Assembly (NCBI RefSeq): GCF_009388985.1
Contig: NZ_CP036422.1
Coordinates: forward strand, 1,874,501-1,938,500
Direction: 5' to 3'
DNA length: 64,000 nucleotides
Origin: Halioglobus maricola
GTDB lineage: Bacteria; Pseudomonadota; Gammaproteobacteria; Pseudomonadales; Halieaceae
Both the position numbers and the translations under genes were made by a program. The notes under the pieces were generated by a model, which was not told the origin of the DNA, ran no database searches, and saw only the letters and a program-made list of their open reading frames with translations. Positions within the stretch are counted from its first letter, which is position 1. Each line of letters opens with the position of its first letter. Shown one piece after another: positions 46,869 through 55,829 of the stretch.

Positions 46869-46890
46869 ATATAACATTATGTCATTATAT
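46869..46890. promoter_or_regulatory. Operator-like palindrome upstream of the hydrolase operon
   Basis: ATATAACAT-TATG-TCATTATAT is an imperfect inverted repeat 31-52 bases before the first start codon. Its left arm continues as ATATAACATTA, the same 11 bases found at 40698-40708 within the receptor palindrome. On the minus strand a TATAAT element overlaps it, so binding would block the promoter. The candidate binder is the GntR/UTRA protein encoded in the operon. Confidence 0.55.
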
Positions 46891-47067
46891 CCAATAGCGA
46901 TACACGAAATGATCCCCATCGAAGCGCGGATTGCGTTAGTTCATTAGAACTCCCAAGCGTTATTCGCAGATGTCTTAAGCGTAAAACGGTTTAAGCCGCG
47001 AGCTATGCTTTTTTCTCTGGCAGCTATACTTTTTGGATACATTCACCAGATAAATGGATATTAGTGC

Positions 47068-47535
47068 GTGAGTGCCTACCAAATCGGGCCGATACTGTTC
47101 GATGTTGAAGCCTGTGAAATCACGTCCGAAGGCGGGACCCAGCACCTGCAGCCACAGGTACGTTCAGTGCTGTTGTGCCTGGCACGTCACAGCGGCGAAG
47201 TGGTTTCCAAGGAGCGCCTTGTCGATGAGGCTTGGGCCGGTCGTCACACCAGCGACGAGGCAATCACCCGCTGCATATCCCTTCTCCGTAGACACTTTGA
47301 GGCCTGTGGTGAAAGGCACCTTATCGAAACCATACCGAAATCTGGTTATCGTCTTATTGAGTCGGCTGAAGCGGCGAACGACGCGGCACCGCTGGCGACG
47401 GGGCCAGGCTTGACGCTTGATATGCCGGGGTTCACCGCCAAGACCGCGGTAAACGTCGTTGTTACTGCGACAGTGGCTTTTCTCTTGCTCTCGGGTCTGG
47501 TCATTGCATCGGACTTCTTTTCGCTCACAAGATGA
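47068..47535 (+). CDS. CadC-like membrane-anchored winged-helix regulator without a periplasmic domain
   Basis: A 155-residue protein starting at GTG 47068. The N-terminal OmpR/CadC-type DNA-binding domain occupies about residues 1-105, with VRSVLLCLARHSGEVVSKER, ACGERHLIETIPKSGYRLI and the wing. A single transmembrane helix (about 128-150; VNVVVTATVAFLLLSGLVIAS) follows, and only about nine residues remain after it. CadC and ToxR relatives normally have a large periplasmic sensor domain, which this lacks. It may sense the membrane itself or a partner membrane protein. No obvious target gene is adjacent; the next gene encodes a small exported protein. Confidence 0.78.
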   Translation: MSAYQIGPILFDVEACEITSEGGTQHLQPQVRSVLLCLARHSGEVVSKERLVDEAWAGRHTSDEAITRCISLLRRHFEACGERHLIETIPKSGYRLIESAEAANDAAPLATGPGLTLDMPGFTAKTAVNVVVTATVAFLLLSGLVIASDFFSLTR

Positions 47536-47688
47536 TGAGAATCTGATACAGCGAAATCCCTTAAACGTCTTCTTTTGCTCAGGTAGTTTTCGCACAGGGG
47601 CGGTAGGCTTGATATGTCGCGCACTCTCTGCCGCGACATTCAACGACTGGGGGTAGCTTGTTCAGTGCGCCCCGGAAGGAGGCCAAAG

Positions 47689-48042
47689 ATGACAATGTCC
47701 GTGAAAACCTTGTTAGCCCCGATGATCGTTGCCGGTGCCCTCGTGCCTGCTCTGGCTCTCGCTGGCGACAATGCTAAAACTGTTAAGTACGAAGGTGATT
47801 TGTCTGCACGTGCAGTATGTTTATCGATCGTCTATGACGACGTCGATGGGCTGGAGGATGCGTTTCGCCACGGGCGTTCCTACCCGCTGGAACGCGAACA
47901 TTTGGCCTATGAGTGCAACAGTATGGCTCTGGATGAATTCGCGTTTACCCAGAATGCGGTAGAAGTCAGTGATTACCTCGCCCCGAAGTTTGGCAATCGG
48001 GGTCGTGTCACTATCGAACAAGTTGGCAGCATCGAAGACTAG
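47689..48042 (+). CDS. Small exported protein, possible DUF3718 family
   Basis: The 117-residue product starts at ATG 47689, directly after a strong AAGGAGG site; an earlier in-frame start at 47614 lies before it without a site. A signal peptide covers about 1-25 (ending ALALA). The mature part has ARAVCLSIVYDDVDGLEDAF and AYECNSMALDEFAF, two cysteines that could pair. The pattern resembles DUF3718 proteins of marine gammaproteobacteria, an assignment I hold loosely. Nothing is known of its role. A terminator-like hairpin follows at 48073. Confidence 0.68.
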   Translation: MTMSVKTLLAPMIVAGALVPALALAGDNAKTVKYEGDLSARAVCLSIVYDDVDGLEDAFRHGRSYPLEREHLAYECNSMALDEFAFTQNAVEVSDYLAPKFGNRGRVTIEQVGSIED

Positions 48043-48072
48043 ATTGATGAGAGCAGCGGTACGGTGATACCG

Positions 48073-48106
48073 AGGTGATCCGTGCCGCGTCACCTGGGCC
48101 TTTTTT
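48073..48106 (+). terminator. Probable intrinsic terminator
   Basis: A six-base stem (AGGTGA with TCACCT) encloses an eleven-base GC-rich loop that can pair partly inside, followed by GGGCC and six T residues. It ends 30 bases after the stop of the small exported protein. The long loop makes it weaker than the terminator at 37649. Confidence 0.55.
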
Positions 48107-48182
48107 CTACACTTGTATTGCATCCAGAAATCTTGGCTGTACAGTCGCTGGTGATCATTAGCGCGCTGGAGTTACAGATTTC

Positions 48183-49172
48183 ATGAAACCCAATATTGTC
48201 ATTCTCGCCACCGGTGGGACGATAGCCGGTGCAGGCCAGTCCGGCACCGAGGCCGGCTATGCCTCCGGCCAGCTTGGGGTAGAGCAGTTGATCGAGGCCG
48301 TGCCCCAGTTGCAGGAGCTCGCATTAATTCGTGGCGAGCAGCTTATGAGTGTGGGTAGCCAGGACATGGACGATGCCGCCTGGTTGACTCTTGCACGTCG
48401 CATCAATGCGCTACAGGCAGCGTCGGATGTGGCGGGCATTGTCGTCACTCATGGCACGGATACGATTGAAGAAACGGCCTATTTTCTCAATCTCGTGGTC
48501 AATGGTGACAAGCCTGTGGTGATGACCGCAGCGATGCGTCCCGCAACGGCGCTCTCTGCCGACGGTCCTCTGAATATCTACAACGCGGTAGCCGTAGCGG
48601 CCGACGCAGACAGTGCTTCGCGTGGCGTGCTGGTCGTCATTAACGACAATATCCACGGCGCCCGGGGAATGACCAAGTCATCAACCACCGACGTACAGAC
48701 GTTTGTATCACCGGGCAGGGGCCTGATGGGGGAAACCCATTACGGCCAGAATCGCTATTTTCGGCATCCCTATAAGCGCCATACACGCCAGTCCGAATTT
48801 TCAATAGACGAACTGGACGCGCTTCCCCGCGTCGACGTCATCTTTGTCAGTGCGGGCGTGTCGGCAGATCTAGTCGACGATGCCGTCGCCCGCGGTGCGC
48901 GCGGACTGGTGCTCGCGGGAGTCGGGAATGGCAATATGACCGCGCAAATGCAGGCAGCGGTTGGCCGTGCAACCGGGGCCGGCGTGGTCGTGGTTCGCTC
49001 TACACGTGTTAACAGCGGGGTAGTGGGGCGTAATATTGAGATAGATGACGATGCCCTGGGTTCCGTGGCTTCCGGCGAGCTCAACCCGGCGCAGTCACGC
49101 GTGCTGTTGAAACTGGTGTTATGCCTTACTGATGAGGCACATCAGGTGCAGGCCTATTTTGACCAATACTGA
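48183..49172 (+). CDS. L-asparaginase-like protein (type II sequence, no signal peptide)
   Basis: A 329-residue asparaginase/glutaminase family protein with all main motifs: ILATGGTIAGAG (nucleophilic Thr), GIVVTHGTDTIEETAYFL (second Thr and Asp) and a lysine in GARGMTKSSTTDVQTF. GVVGRNIEIDD and GLVLAGVGNGN are also family features. Sequence features lean toward type II asparaginases, but it starts directly with MKPNIVILATGGTIAG and so lacks the usual export signal; cytoplasmic location is inferred. It releases ammonia from asparagine. The gene overlaps truC by about 40 bases in another frame if truC starts at its first ATG. Confidence 0.88.
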   Translation: MKPNIVILATGGTIAGAGQSGTEAGYASGQLGVEQLIEAVPQLQELALIRGEQLMSVGSQDMDDAAWLTLARRINALQAASDVAGIVVTHGTDTIEETAYFLNLVVNGDKPVVMTAAMRPATALSADGPLNIYNAVAVAADADSASRGVLVVINDNIHGARGMTKSSTTDVQTFVSPGRGLMGETHYGQNRYFRHPYKRHTRQSEFSIDELDALPRVDVIFVSAGVSADLVDDAVARGARGLVLAGVGNGNMTAQMQAAVGRATGAGVVVVRSTRVNSGVVGRNIEIDDDALGSVASGELNPAQSRVLLKLVLCLTDEAHQVQAYFDQY

Positions 49173-49920
49173 TTCGTCGGAAACGCTACCTGTGCTCTTT
49201 CAGGATGAGCATATGGTGGCAGTGAACAAACCCAGCGGCTTGCTGGTACATCGAAGCCCCATTGATCGGCATGAAACCCGCTTTGCCTTGCAGTTGGTCC
49301 GCGACCAGATCGGTCAGCGGGTCTATCCGGTACATCGGCTCGACAAGCCGACTTCAGGGGTCCTCCTGTTCGCGCTCAATTCTGATATCGCTCGGGAGCT
49401 CTCGGCGCAGTTCGCCAGTCACACCGTGGACAAGCAGTATCTGGCAGTGGTTCGCGGGTATTGTCCGGAGGAGGGCGAGATCGACCACCCAATTACCGAC
49501 AAGCCAGACAAGATGATCGACGGGCTTCGAAGCCAGCCCAGACCGGCGCAGGAAGCGCTGACCCGATACCAGCGCCTGGCAACCGTTGAAGTACCCTATG
49601 CCGTGGACCGCTACCCCCAGGCCCGCTATTCACTAGTCGCCCTGCAACCGGTGCACGGCCGCAAGCACCAATTGCGGCGACATATGAAACACCTCGGCTA
49701 TCCAATGATTGGCGATGCGAAGTATGGCAAGGGCGTCCACAACCGATTCTTCCACACGCATTATGGCTGCGACCGGCTGCTACTTGCTTGTGTCGGAATG
49801 ACGCTGCTCCACCCGGTGAGCGGTGAGCCCGTGGTATTGGAGGCAGACATCGGTCAAGGCTTTGAGAGAGTGCTGGAGGCGCTGGGCTGGGCGAGTGTTC
49901 TCTCAGGCAGCGCTCGTTAA
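49132..49920 (+). CDS. truC: tRNA pseudouridine(65) synthase TruC
   Basis: The product matches E. coli TruC along its length: FQDEHMVAVNKPSGLLVHRS, VHRLDKPTSGVLLFALNS (catalytic Asp in HRLDKPTSG), PVHGRKHQLRRHMKHLGYP and HPVSGEPV. TruC makes pseudouridine at position 65 of tRNA-Ile and tRNA-Asp. The start is uncertain: ATG 49132 lies within the asparaginase gene, a TTG at 49159 starts nearer the family N-terminus, and a GTG at 49189 is also possible. The 3' end overlaps the convergent HxlR gene by 18 bases. Confidence 0.9.
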   Translation: MRHIRCRPILTNTDSSETLPVLFQDEHMVAVNKPSGLLVHRSPIDRHETRFALQLVRDQIGQRVYPVHRLDKPTSGVLLFALNSDIARELSAQFASHTVDKQYLAVVRGYCPEEGEIDHPITDKPDKMIDGLRSQPRPAQEALTRYQRLATVEVPYAVDRYPQARYSLVALQPVHGRKHQLRRHMKHLGYPMIGDAKYGKGVHNRFFHTHYGCDRLLLACVGMTLLHPVSGEPVVLEADIGQGFERVLEALGWASVLSGSAR

Positions 49921-50346
49921 GGCGTCGCGCTCCTCGGCGATCTGGGCTGAGACGCGTTGCTGAAGTTTTGCATTGTCGTGCACCAATTCGCGTTCAAGGT
50001 AGGGAACCAAGAGGGCGCGTTCATCATTCTGCAGGCCCCAGCGGACCATTTCGACCAATACCGGGATGAGGCTCACGCCCTTGTCTGTGGGGATATAAAT
50101 TGCCGCCTTGCCATCGAGTGGATCCTTGAAACGCTCAATCAGCTCTCCCTCCTGCAACTGCTTGAGTCGGGAGGCGAGGATGTTCGTGGAGATCGGGCCG
50201 CTGGACGCGAGCAACTCTGAGTAGCGGCGTCTGCCGAAGAGCAACATGTCGCGCATCAGGCTCAGGGACCAGCGATCGCCGAGCAGTTCGAGCGCGCAGG
50301 TTATGGGGCAGCAAGGGCCGGATTGCATGTCTTTTATCTTGGTCAT
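49903..50346 (-). CDS. HxlR family winged-helix transcriptional regulator
   Basis: From ATG 50346 the product has 147 residues. The HxlR pattern CCPITCALELLGDRWSLSLMRDML, then RRRYSELLASSGPISTNILASRLKQL (recognition helix) and YIPTDKGVSLIPVL, is complete. Two cysteines in GPCCPIT could sense redox state or electrophiles, as some HxlR proteins do. It is divergent to MAPEG and GST genes, and two ACTTGC-type inverted repeats lie between, so it probably controls this detoxification pair. Its 3' end overlaps truC. Confidence 0.88.
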   Translation of the reverse strand: MTKIKDMQSGPCCPITCALELLGDRWSLSLMRDMLLFGRRRYSELLASSGPISTNILASRLKQLQEGELIERFKDPLDGKAAIYIPTDKGVSLIPVLVEMVRWGLQNDERALLVPYLERELVHDNAKLQQRVSAQIAEERDALTSAA

Positions 50347-50363
50347 AGTGCTCAGTCTAAACA

Positions 50364-50415
50364 ATAACTTGCATTAAGCAAGTTATGCGCTAGAGTGTTA
50401 CTTGCATTTTGCAAG
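50364..50415. promoter_or_regulatory. Paired inverted repeats, putative HxlR operators
   Basis: Two similar palindromes lie between the HxlR gene and the MAPEG gene. The first, ATAACTTGC-ATTAA-GCAAGTTAT at 50364-50386, is a perfect nine-base inverted repeat. The second, CTTGC-ATTTT-GCAAG at 50401-50415, is a shorter version. Their centres are 33 bases apart, about three helical turns. They share the core CTTGCATT(A/T)(A/T)GCAAG-like arrangement. HxlR proteins typically bind such paired repeats to repress a neighbouring detoxification gene. Confidence 0.7.
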
Positions 50416-50432
50416 CTAAGGAGCGCACTCAG

Positions 50433-50822
50433 ATGTCACTCGATGTTTCCCTGTTGTATACAGCCGTGCTGGGTCTATTGCACGTGCCCCTGACCGGTTT
50501 CGTTGCGCTGTATCGAATACAGCATCAAATTTTACTCTTCGATGGCGGGGACAAGGTGATGGGCCAGCGCATGCGTGCGCAGGCCAATTACGCTGAAAAC
50601 GTGCCGATAGCGCTCATTCTGCTGCTGGCCTTGGATGCTGTGGGCGCGCCTGCCTTGTGGTTGCACGCGCTCGGCGCCACCTTGGTGGTGTCGCGCATCG
50701 TGCACTACATTACTATCTCGACGAACCCCGCCAATACATTGCCGCGAGTTATCGGTATGGCGGGCACGCTTGGTGTGATACTCGCTGCCGCGAGCTGGTT
50801 ACTGTATTTCTACCTGACCTGA
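50433..50822 (+). CDS. MAPEG family membrane protein
   Basis: The 129-residue product from ATG 50433 (AAGGAG nine bases upstream) has four membrane helices. Features include LLHVPLTGFVALYRIQ, QRMRAQANYAENVPIALILL (the MAPEG helix 2 with conserved RxxNxxE pattern) and LHALGATLVVSRIVHY. MAPEG proteins are glutathione-dependent transferases or peroxidases in membranes. Its position beside a soluble GST and an HxlR regulator suggests a small glutathione-linked detoxification unit. Confidence 0.87.
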   Translation: MSLDVSLLYTAVLGLLHVPLTGFVALYRIQHQILLFDGGDKVMGQRMRAQANYAENVPIALILLLALDAVGAPALWLHALGATLVVSRIVHYITISTNPANTLPRVIGMAGTLGVILAAASWLLYFYLT

Positions 50823-50857
50823 TAACGGGCAACTGCCCTAATAGCTGGAGAATCCTG

Positions 50858-51505
50858 ATGAAATTGATTGGTGTCCCACTGTCCCCCTTTGTACGCAAAG
50901 TTGCCGTCATCCTGGCGGTTAAAGGGATAGAAGACTTTGAGATCGAGGTAGTGCTGCCGGGCATGCAGCCCCCAGACTTTACCGATATCAGCCCGCTGAA
51001 CAAGATTCCTGTTCTCGTAGACGACGATCTTACGATTCCCGACAGCAGTGTGATCGGCGAATATCTGAACGAGAAATATCCTGAGCCCGCGATGTTGCCA
51101 GCCAATATCGAGGACCGCGCCCGGGCGCGTTTTCTTGAGGAGTACGCCGATACCAAACTGATCGAAGTGCTTTCCATTCCTTTTATCGAACGCTTTATTG
51201 GGCCGCGTCTGCGCCAGAGCGAGCCCGATGAGGAGCGTATTCTTCATGCGGAGGAGGAGTTGATCCCGCCCGTGCTGGACTGGGTCGAGAGCAGGGTGCC
51301 AGAAGAGGGTTTTCTTTTCGGAGACCTGGCAATTGCGGACGTCGCTCTCATGACCCACACGATCAACGCGGCGTTGGGTGAGTACCATATCGATGCAGCG
51401 CGCTGGCCAAAGTATGCGGCCTATCTCGAGCGTGTGAAGGGCCATCCTGCTGTCGCCAAAGCACTGGCCAGGGAAGCTGAGGCAATGAAAGCCATGATGG
51501 GGTAG
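50858..51505 (+). CDS. Glutathione S-transferase family protein
   Basis: From ATG 50858, with GGAG upstream, the product has 215 residues: an N-terminal thioredoxin-like domain with PLSPFVRKVAVILAVKGI and NKIPVLVDDDLTIPDSSVIGEYLNEKY, then a helical C-terminal domain with FLFGDLAIADVALMTHTIN. The start of the domain has a Ser in SPF, the usual position of the catalytic residue in bacterial GSTs. It follows the MAPEG gene after 35 bases and is probably co-transcribed under HxlR control. Confidence 0.87.
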   Translation: MKLIGVPLSPFVRKVAVILAVKGIEDFEIEVVLPGMQPPDFTDISPLNKIPVLVDDDLTIPDSSVIGEYLNEKYPEPAMLPANIEDRARARFLEEYADTKLIEVLSIPFIERFIGPRLRQSEPDEERILHAEEELIPPVLDWVESRVPEEGFLFGDLAIADVALMTHTINAALGEYHIDAARWPKYAAYLERVKGHPAVAKALAREAEAMKAMMG

Positions 51506-51523
51506 GTGGGATTTGCCGTGACT

Positions 51524-51546
51524 AGGCCGTATAATCGCGGCCTTTT
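51524..51546 (+). promoter_or_regulatory. Overlapping -10 element and small hairpin in front of gltX
   Basis: AGGCCG at 51524-51529 can pair with CGGCCT at 51538-51543, followed by T residues, giving a weak terminator for the GST gene. The loop of this hairpin contains TATAAT (51530-51535), a perfect sigma-70 -10 element about 30 bases before the gltX start. No good -35 is visible 17 bases upstream, so promoter strength is unclear. Confidence 0.45.
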
Positions 51547-51567
51547 CCAGCTATCCTCGAGAGAACC

Positions 51568-53049
51568 ATGACTGTACGTACTCGCGTCGCCCCTTCACCC
51601 ACCGGCGACCCCCACGTAGGCACCGCCTATATCGCGTTGTTCAATATGTGTTTCGCCCGCGCGCATGGCGGCCAGTTTTTGCTTCGCATTGAAGACACTG
51701 ACCAGACGCGCAGTACGCCGGAGTCTGAGCAGGCGATCCTCGATTCCCTGCGCTGGCTGGGGCTGGACTGGGATGAGGGCCCTGATGTCGGCGGTGAACT
51801 CGGGCCTTACCGCCAGAGTGAGCGTATGGACATCTATGGCCAGTATGCTCAGCAACTGGTTGACGAGGGCAAGGCATTTCTGTGCTATCGCACAGCAGCA
51901 GAACTGAATGAATTGCGCGAGGCCAAGCGAGCGGCAGGCGACAGCAATGCTCTGAAGCCCTCTGAGTTGCTACTGCCGGAAGAGGAAGTCGCACGGCGCA
52001 AGGACGCCGGGGAGCCCTATGTGATCCGGATGATCGTGCCGGAGGATGCGGGCACTTGTGCAGTAGACGATATGTTGCGCGGTACCATCGAGCTGGAATG
52101 GGGTATGGTGGATGCACAGATCCTGCTCAAGTCCGACGGCATGCCGACCTACCACCTCGCCAACGTGGTGGACGACCATTTGATGGGTATTACCCATGTG
52201 TTGCGCGGGGAAGAGTGGATTAACTCGGCGCCGAAGCACAAGCTGCTATACGAATATTTTGGTTGGGATATGCCCAGGCTTTGTCATCTGCCGCTGTTGC
52301 GTAACCCGGACAAATCCAAGCTTTCCAAGCGCAAGAATCCCACCAGCATCCTGTACTACCAGCGCATGGGCTTTTTGCCTGAAGCACTGCTCAATTACCT
52401 GGGACGCATGGGCTGGTCCATGCCGGACGAGAGCGAAAAGTTCTCTCTGCAGCAGATGCAGGACAACTTTGACGTCCAGCGTGTCTCTCTGGGCGGCCCG
52501 ATCTTTGATGTCGAAAAGCTGTCGTGGCTCAATGGCATGTGGATCCGCGAAGACCTCGACCAGACCCAACTGGCACAGCGCCTGGTGGAGTGGGCCTTCA
52601 ACGAAGAGAACCTCATGAAAGTGCTGCCCCACGCACAGAAGCGGATGGAAACCCTGAGTGACTTCGCTCCGCTGGCATCTTTCCTTGTGTCGGGCACACT
52701 GCCTATTGACGAAGAGAGTTTTGCCGCCATCAAAGGTGAGCGTGAAGACGTTGTCAAAGGCCTGCAGTTTGCCCTGTGGAAAATGGAGGCTTTGCAGCAG
52801 TGGAATCGCGATAGCATCTGGAATGAACTGAAGGGGGTCGCCGATGCCCTGGACGTCAAAGTGAAGGATTTTCTCGCGCCGATGTTTGTCGCCATTTCCG
52901 GCACCAGTGCATCGTTTTCCGTGGTAGATTCCATGGAACTGCTTGGCGCGGATATGAGTCGGGCGCGCCTGCGTCACGCGATAGCGGTGCTGGGGGGTGT
53001 GTCCAAGAAGGGCATGAAACGCCTGGAGAAAGAGTACCAAAGCTTATAG
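51568..53049 (+). CDS. gltX: Glutamyl-tRNA synthetase
   Basis: The 493-residue protein is a class I aminoacyl-tRNA synthetase that attaches glutamate to tRNA-Glu. The HIGH-like motif is [19 protein letters not shown] at the N-terminus and the KMSKS-like motif [10 protein letters not shown] at about residue 253, with glutamate-binding residues in [13 protein letters not shown]. The C-terminal anticodon-binding domain is complete. The [11 protein letters not shown] version is typical of pseudomonad-like GltX. It is a single-copy housekeeping gene; nothing about the local arrangement is unusual. Confidence 0.96.
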   Translation: MTVRTRVAPSPTGDPHVGTAYIALFNMCFARAHGGQFLLRIEDTDQTRSTPESEQAILDSLRWLGLDWDEGPDVGGELGPYRQSERMDIYGQYAQQLVDEGKAFLCYRTAAELNELREAKRAAGDSNALKPSELLLPEEEVARRKDAGEPYVIRMIVPEDAGTCAVDDMLRGTIELEWGMVDAQILLKSDGMPTYHLANVVDDHLMGITHVLRGEEWINSAPKHKLLYEYFGWDMPRLCHLPLLRNPDKSKLSKRKNPTSILYYQRMGFLPEALLNYLGRMGWSMPDESEKFSLQQMQDNFDVQRVSLGGPIFDVEKLSWLNGMWIREDLDQTQLAQRLVEWAFNEENLMKVLPHAQKRMETLSDFAPLASFLVSGTLPIDEESFAAIKGEREDVVKGLQFALWKMEALQQWNRDSIWNELKGVADALDVKVKDFLAPMFVAISGTSASFSVVDSMELLGADMSRARLRHAIAVLGGVSKKGMKRLEKEYQSL

Positions 53050-53058
53050 GGGAACATT

Positions 53059-53802
53059 ATGCTGGCCACATCCATGGTGTCGACGTTTGTGCGAGCCGCC
53101 AACGGTATTCAGAGCACGCCTGCGGCCGAGAAGCCTGCGGCCATGCTGCAACTCTACGATATCGAAAACTGCCCCTATTGCCGCCTGGTGCGCGAGGTGC
53201 TGACCGAACTCGACCTGGATGTGCTGGTACTGCCGTGCCCCAAGGGCGGCGAGCGTTTTCGGCCGGAGCTGGTGGAGCGGGGTGGCAAGGCGCAGTTTCC
53301 CTACCTCATCGACCCCAACACGGATGTTGAACTCTACGAGTCTCTGGATATTATCGCCTACCTGTTTAAAACCTACGGCGGGGGTGAGCGGCCGCTGAAG
53401 TGGAAGCTGGGCGGATTACAAACCTTCGGCTCTATGCTGGCCAGTGCGCCGAGATTGAACCGCGGCATGCGGGCCAGAACCGGTGACGTGCCAGAACAAT
53501 TGCTCGAACTCTACAGTTTTGAATCCAGCCCTTATGCCAGGCTGGTGCGAGAGCAGTTGTGTGCGATGGAAATTCCCTACGTTTTGCGCAACTGCGGCCG
53601 GACCCTTGCCAGCGAGTGGTTGCCGCCACCGGTACGCAGCGCCTTGAAGAAGACGCCCGAGAGCGAGCTGGAGAATCGCAGGCACCTATTGCACCGAGAG
53701 GGCAAGCTCTCCATTCCCTATCTGTACGACCCGAATACTGATCAGGGTATGTTTGAATCAGGCGACATCCTGACTTACCTGCAAGATACCTACGGCAGCT
53801 GA
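53059..53802 (+). CDS. Tandem glutaredoxin/GST N-terminal domain protein
   Basis: The 247-residue protein has two thioredoxin-fold modules in tandem. The first (about 30-112) has DIENCPYCRLVREVLTELDL, with the CPYC redox motif, and YLIDPNTDVELYESLDIIAYL. The second (about 150-245) repeats the layout as SFESSPYARLVREQLCAMEI, without cysteines in the CxxC position, and YLYDPNTDQGMFESGDILTYL. This duplicated GST_N_3-like arrangement is found widely and its biochemical role is not settled. It follows gltX by nine bases and precedes sdaA by 15. Confidence 0.85.
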   Translation: MLATSMVSTFVRAANGIQSTPAAEKPAAMLQLYDIENCPYCRLVREVLTELDLDVLVLPCPKGGERFRPELVERGGKAQFPYLIDPNTDVELYESLDIIAYLFKTYGGGERPLKWKLGGLQTFGSMLASAPRLNRGMRARTGDVPEQLLELYSFESSPYARLVREQLCAMEIPYVLRNCGRTLASEWLPPPVRSALKKTPESELENRRHLLHREGKLSIPYLYDPNTDQGMFESGDILTYLQDTYGS

Positions 53803-53817
53803 CGGAGCGCAGCCGCG

Positions 53818-55218
53818 ATGTCTATCAGCGTTTTCGATCTGTTCAAAGTTGGTATCGGCCCATCGAGTTCTCATACGGTGGGGCCAATGCACGCCGCACG
53901 GTTATTTGCGCAACGTTTGGCCGATCAAGCACTGCTGGCAGGCTGTGAACGGGTGCGCGCCGAGCTCTACGGTTCGCTGGGAGCGACCGGCGCTGGGCAC
54001 GGTTCGCCGAAAGCGATTCTGCTGGGGCTTGAAGGTGAGACGCCCGAGAAAGTGGATGTCGCAAGCATCGCCGGCCGGGTTGCCGGCATCCGTGAACAAG
54101 GCAAATTGACCTTGCTGGGCGACCGGGAAATCGAGTTCAGCTATCGCGATGACCTGGTGATGCATCGCCATGAGTCGCTGCCCTATCACGCCAATGGCCT
54201 GCGTTTTTCCGCATGGAATGCAGCAGGCGAGATTCTGTGTGAGGCCGTGTACTACTCGGTAGGCGGCGGTTTCGTCGTCGACGAAGCGGCGGCTGGCGCC
54301 GACGTTATCGTGGAAGATGCCACCCCATTGCCATACCCGTTTACAACAGCGGAGGCCTTGCTGCAGCAGAGCGCTGACAGCGGTCTGTCGATCAGCGCAT
54401 TGATGTTGGAGAACGAAAAATCCTGGCGCAGTGAAGCCGAGATCAAGCAGCAGTTGCTGGCAATCTGGCACGTCATGGCCGAGTGTATCGCCACAGGCGT
54501 GGCCACAGAGGGCATTATGCCTGGCGGCCTCAAGGTAAAGCGCAGGGCCGCCCAGTTGTATCGCCAACTCAAGAGTGAGCCGCACTCGCTGGGTGATGCT
54601 TCGCTAACAACCATGGACTGGGTCACACTGTATGCGCTGGCAGTGAATGAAGAAAATGCAGCCGGGGGCCGGATTGTGACGGCCCCGACTAACGGCGCGG
54701 CAGGTATTATCCCGGCAGTACTCAAGTATTACCTCGAGCACTGCAGCGGAGCTGCTGAAGAGGACGTAGTGCGCTTCCTGCTTACGGCCGGTGCGATCGG
54801 TATCCTGTACAAGACCAATGCTTCGATATCTGGCGCGGAGGTCGGTTGTCAGGGTGAGGTTGGCTCGGCCTGTTCGATGGCCGCCGGTGCGCTTGCCGAC
54901 GCGCTGGGCGGTACGCCCAAGCAGGTGGAAAATGCGGCTGAAATTGCCATGGAACACAACCTCGGGCTGACCTGTGATCCTATCGGCGGGCTGGTGCAGG
55001 TCCCCTGCATTGAACGGAATGCAATGGGCGCGATCAAGGCCATCAGTGCCGCACGTATGGCCTTGCGCGGCAGCGGCGACCACTATGTGTCGCTGGATCA
55101 GGTGATTCGCACCATGCGTGACACCGGTCGCGATATGCAGGATAAGTACAAGGAAACCGCTCGTGGAGGCCTTGCCGTCAATGTGCTTGAAGTCCCGGTG
55201 AATATCATCGAATGCTAA
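53818..55218 (+). CDS. sdaA: L-serine ammonia-lyase, iron-sulfur-dependent (single chain)
   Basis: A complete 466-residue L-serine dehydratase converting L-serine to pyruvate and ammonia. It has [16 protein letters not shown] in the N-terminal beta domain, [18 protein letters not shown], and the [4Fe-4S] cysteines in [18 protein letters not shown] and [20 protein letters not shown]. Length fits E. coli SdaA (454). The TRIC-like gene starts inside its last codons, so they are translationally coupled. Confidence 0.95.
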   Translation: MSISVFDLFKVGIGPSSSHTVGPMHAARLFAQRLADQALLAGCERVRAELYGSLGATGAGHGSPKAILLGLEGETPEKVDVASIAGRVAGIREQGKLTLLGDREIEFSYRDDLVMHRHESLPYHANGLRFSAWNAAGEILCEAVYYSVGGGFVVDEAAAGADVIVEDATPLPYPFTTAEALLQQSADSGLSISALMLENEKSWRSEAEIKQQLLAIWHVMAECIATGVATEGIMPGGLKVKRRAAQLYRQLKSEPHSLGDASLTTMDWVTLYALAVNEENAAGGRIVTAPTNGAAGIIPAVLKYYLEHCSGAAEEDVVRFLLTAGAIGILYKTNASISGAEVGCQGEVGSACSMAAGALADALGGTPKQVENAAEIAMEHNLGLTCDPIGGLVQVPCIERNAMGAIKAISAARMALRGSGDHYVSLDQVIRTMRDTGRDMQDKYKETARGGLAVNVLEVPVNIIEC

Positions 55219-55829
55219 TGAACGATGTCATCACGGGCGTGGATCTGCTGGCGACGGCGGTGTTTGCGATCAGTGGCGCGCTTGCAGCGGCCCAGGGACG
55301 CCACGACGTCCTCGGCTTTATCCTGTTCGGCACGATCACCGGCATCGGCGGTGGCACCCTGCGCGACCTGCTGCTGGGAGTGGATTCAATCTTCTGGTTT
55401 ACCCGTACTGAATATCTGTGGATTTGCATGGGCGCTTCAGTGGCGACTTGGTTTCTGGCGCCGTTGTTCGACTCTATCAGCAAGGTGCTTTTGTGGGCCG
55501 ACGCCGTGGGCCTGGCCCTGTTTAGCGTGCTGGGGGCCGTCAAGGCTGTGCAATTCGGCGCCCCTCCGATCGTCGCTGTGGGCATGGGGGTCATGACCGC
55601 CACCTTCGGCTCCATGATCCGCGATACGCTGCTGAACAAAGAGCCGGTCTTGCTGGGCCCTGAGATCTACGTGACCGCAGCGGTACTGGGTGCCGCTGCT
55701 TATACCTTGCTTCATAGCTATACCGACTGGGCGCTGCCCATCGCGATCGCACTGGCGTTTACACTGCGCGCCTGCGCGATTGTGTTCGACCTGCGCCTGC
55801 CCAAGTATGGAAAGCCGGCAGATGAGTAG
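55212..55829 (+). CDS. Trimeric intracellular cation channel (TRIC) family/YicG-like membrane protein
   Basis: The 205-residue protein has two repeats of a three-helix unit, the TRIC/UPF0126 pattern: [42 protein letters not shown], the second copy [14 protein letters not shown] and [18 protein letters not shown]. The two GGG/GS-RD motifs lie in the paired half-channels. Bacterial members conduct cations or transport glycine-like solutes, debated. Two possible ATG starts (55212 and 55218) give nearly identical products. Confidence 0.87.
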   Translation: MLMNDVITGVDLLATAVFAISGALAAAQGRHDVLGFILFGTITGIGGGTLRDLLLGVDSIFWFTRTEYLWICMGASVATWFLAPLFDSISKVLLWADAVGLALFSVLGAVKAVQFGAPPIVAVGMGVMTATFGSMIRDTLLNKEPVLLGPEIYVTAAVLGAAAYTLLHSYTDWALPIAIALAFTLRACAIVFDLRLPKYGKPADE

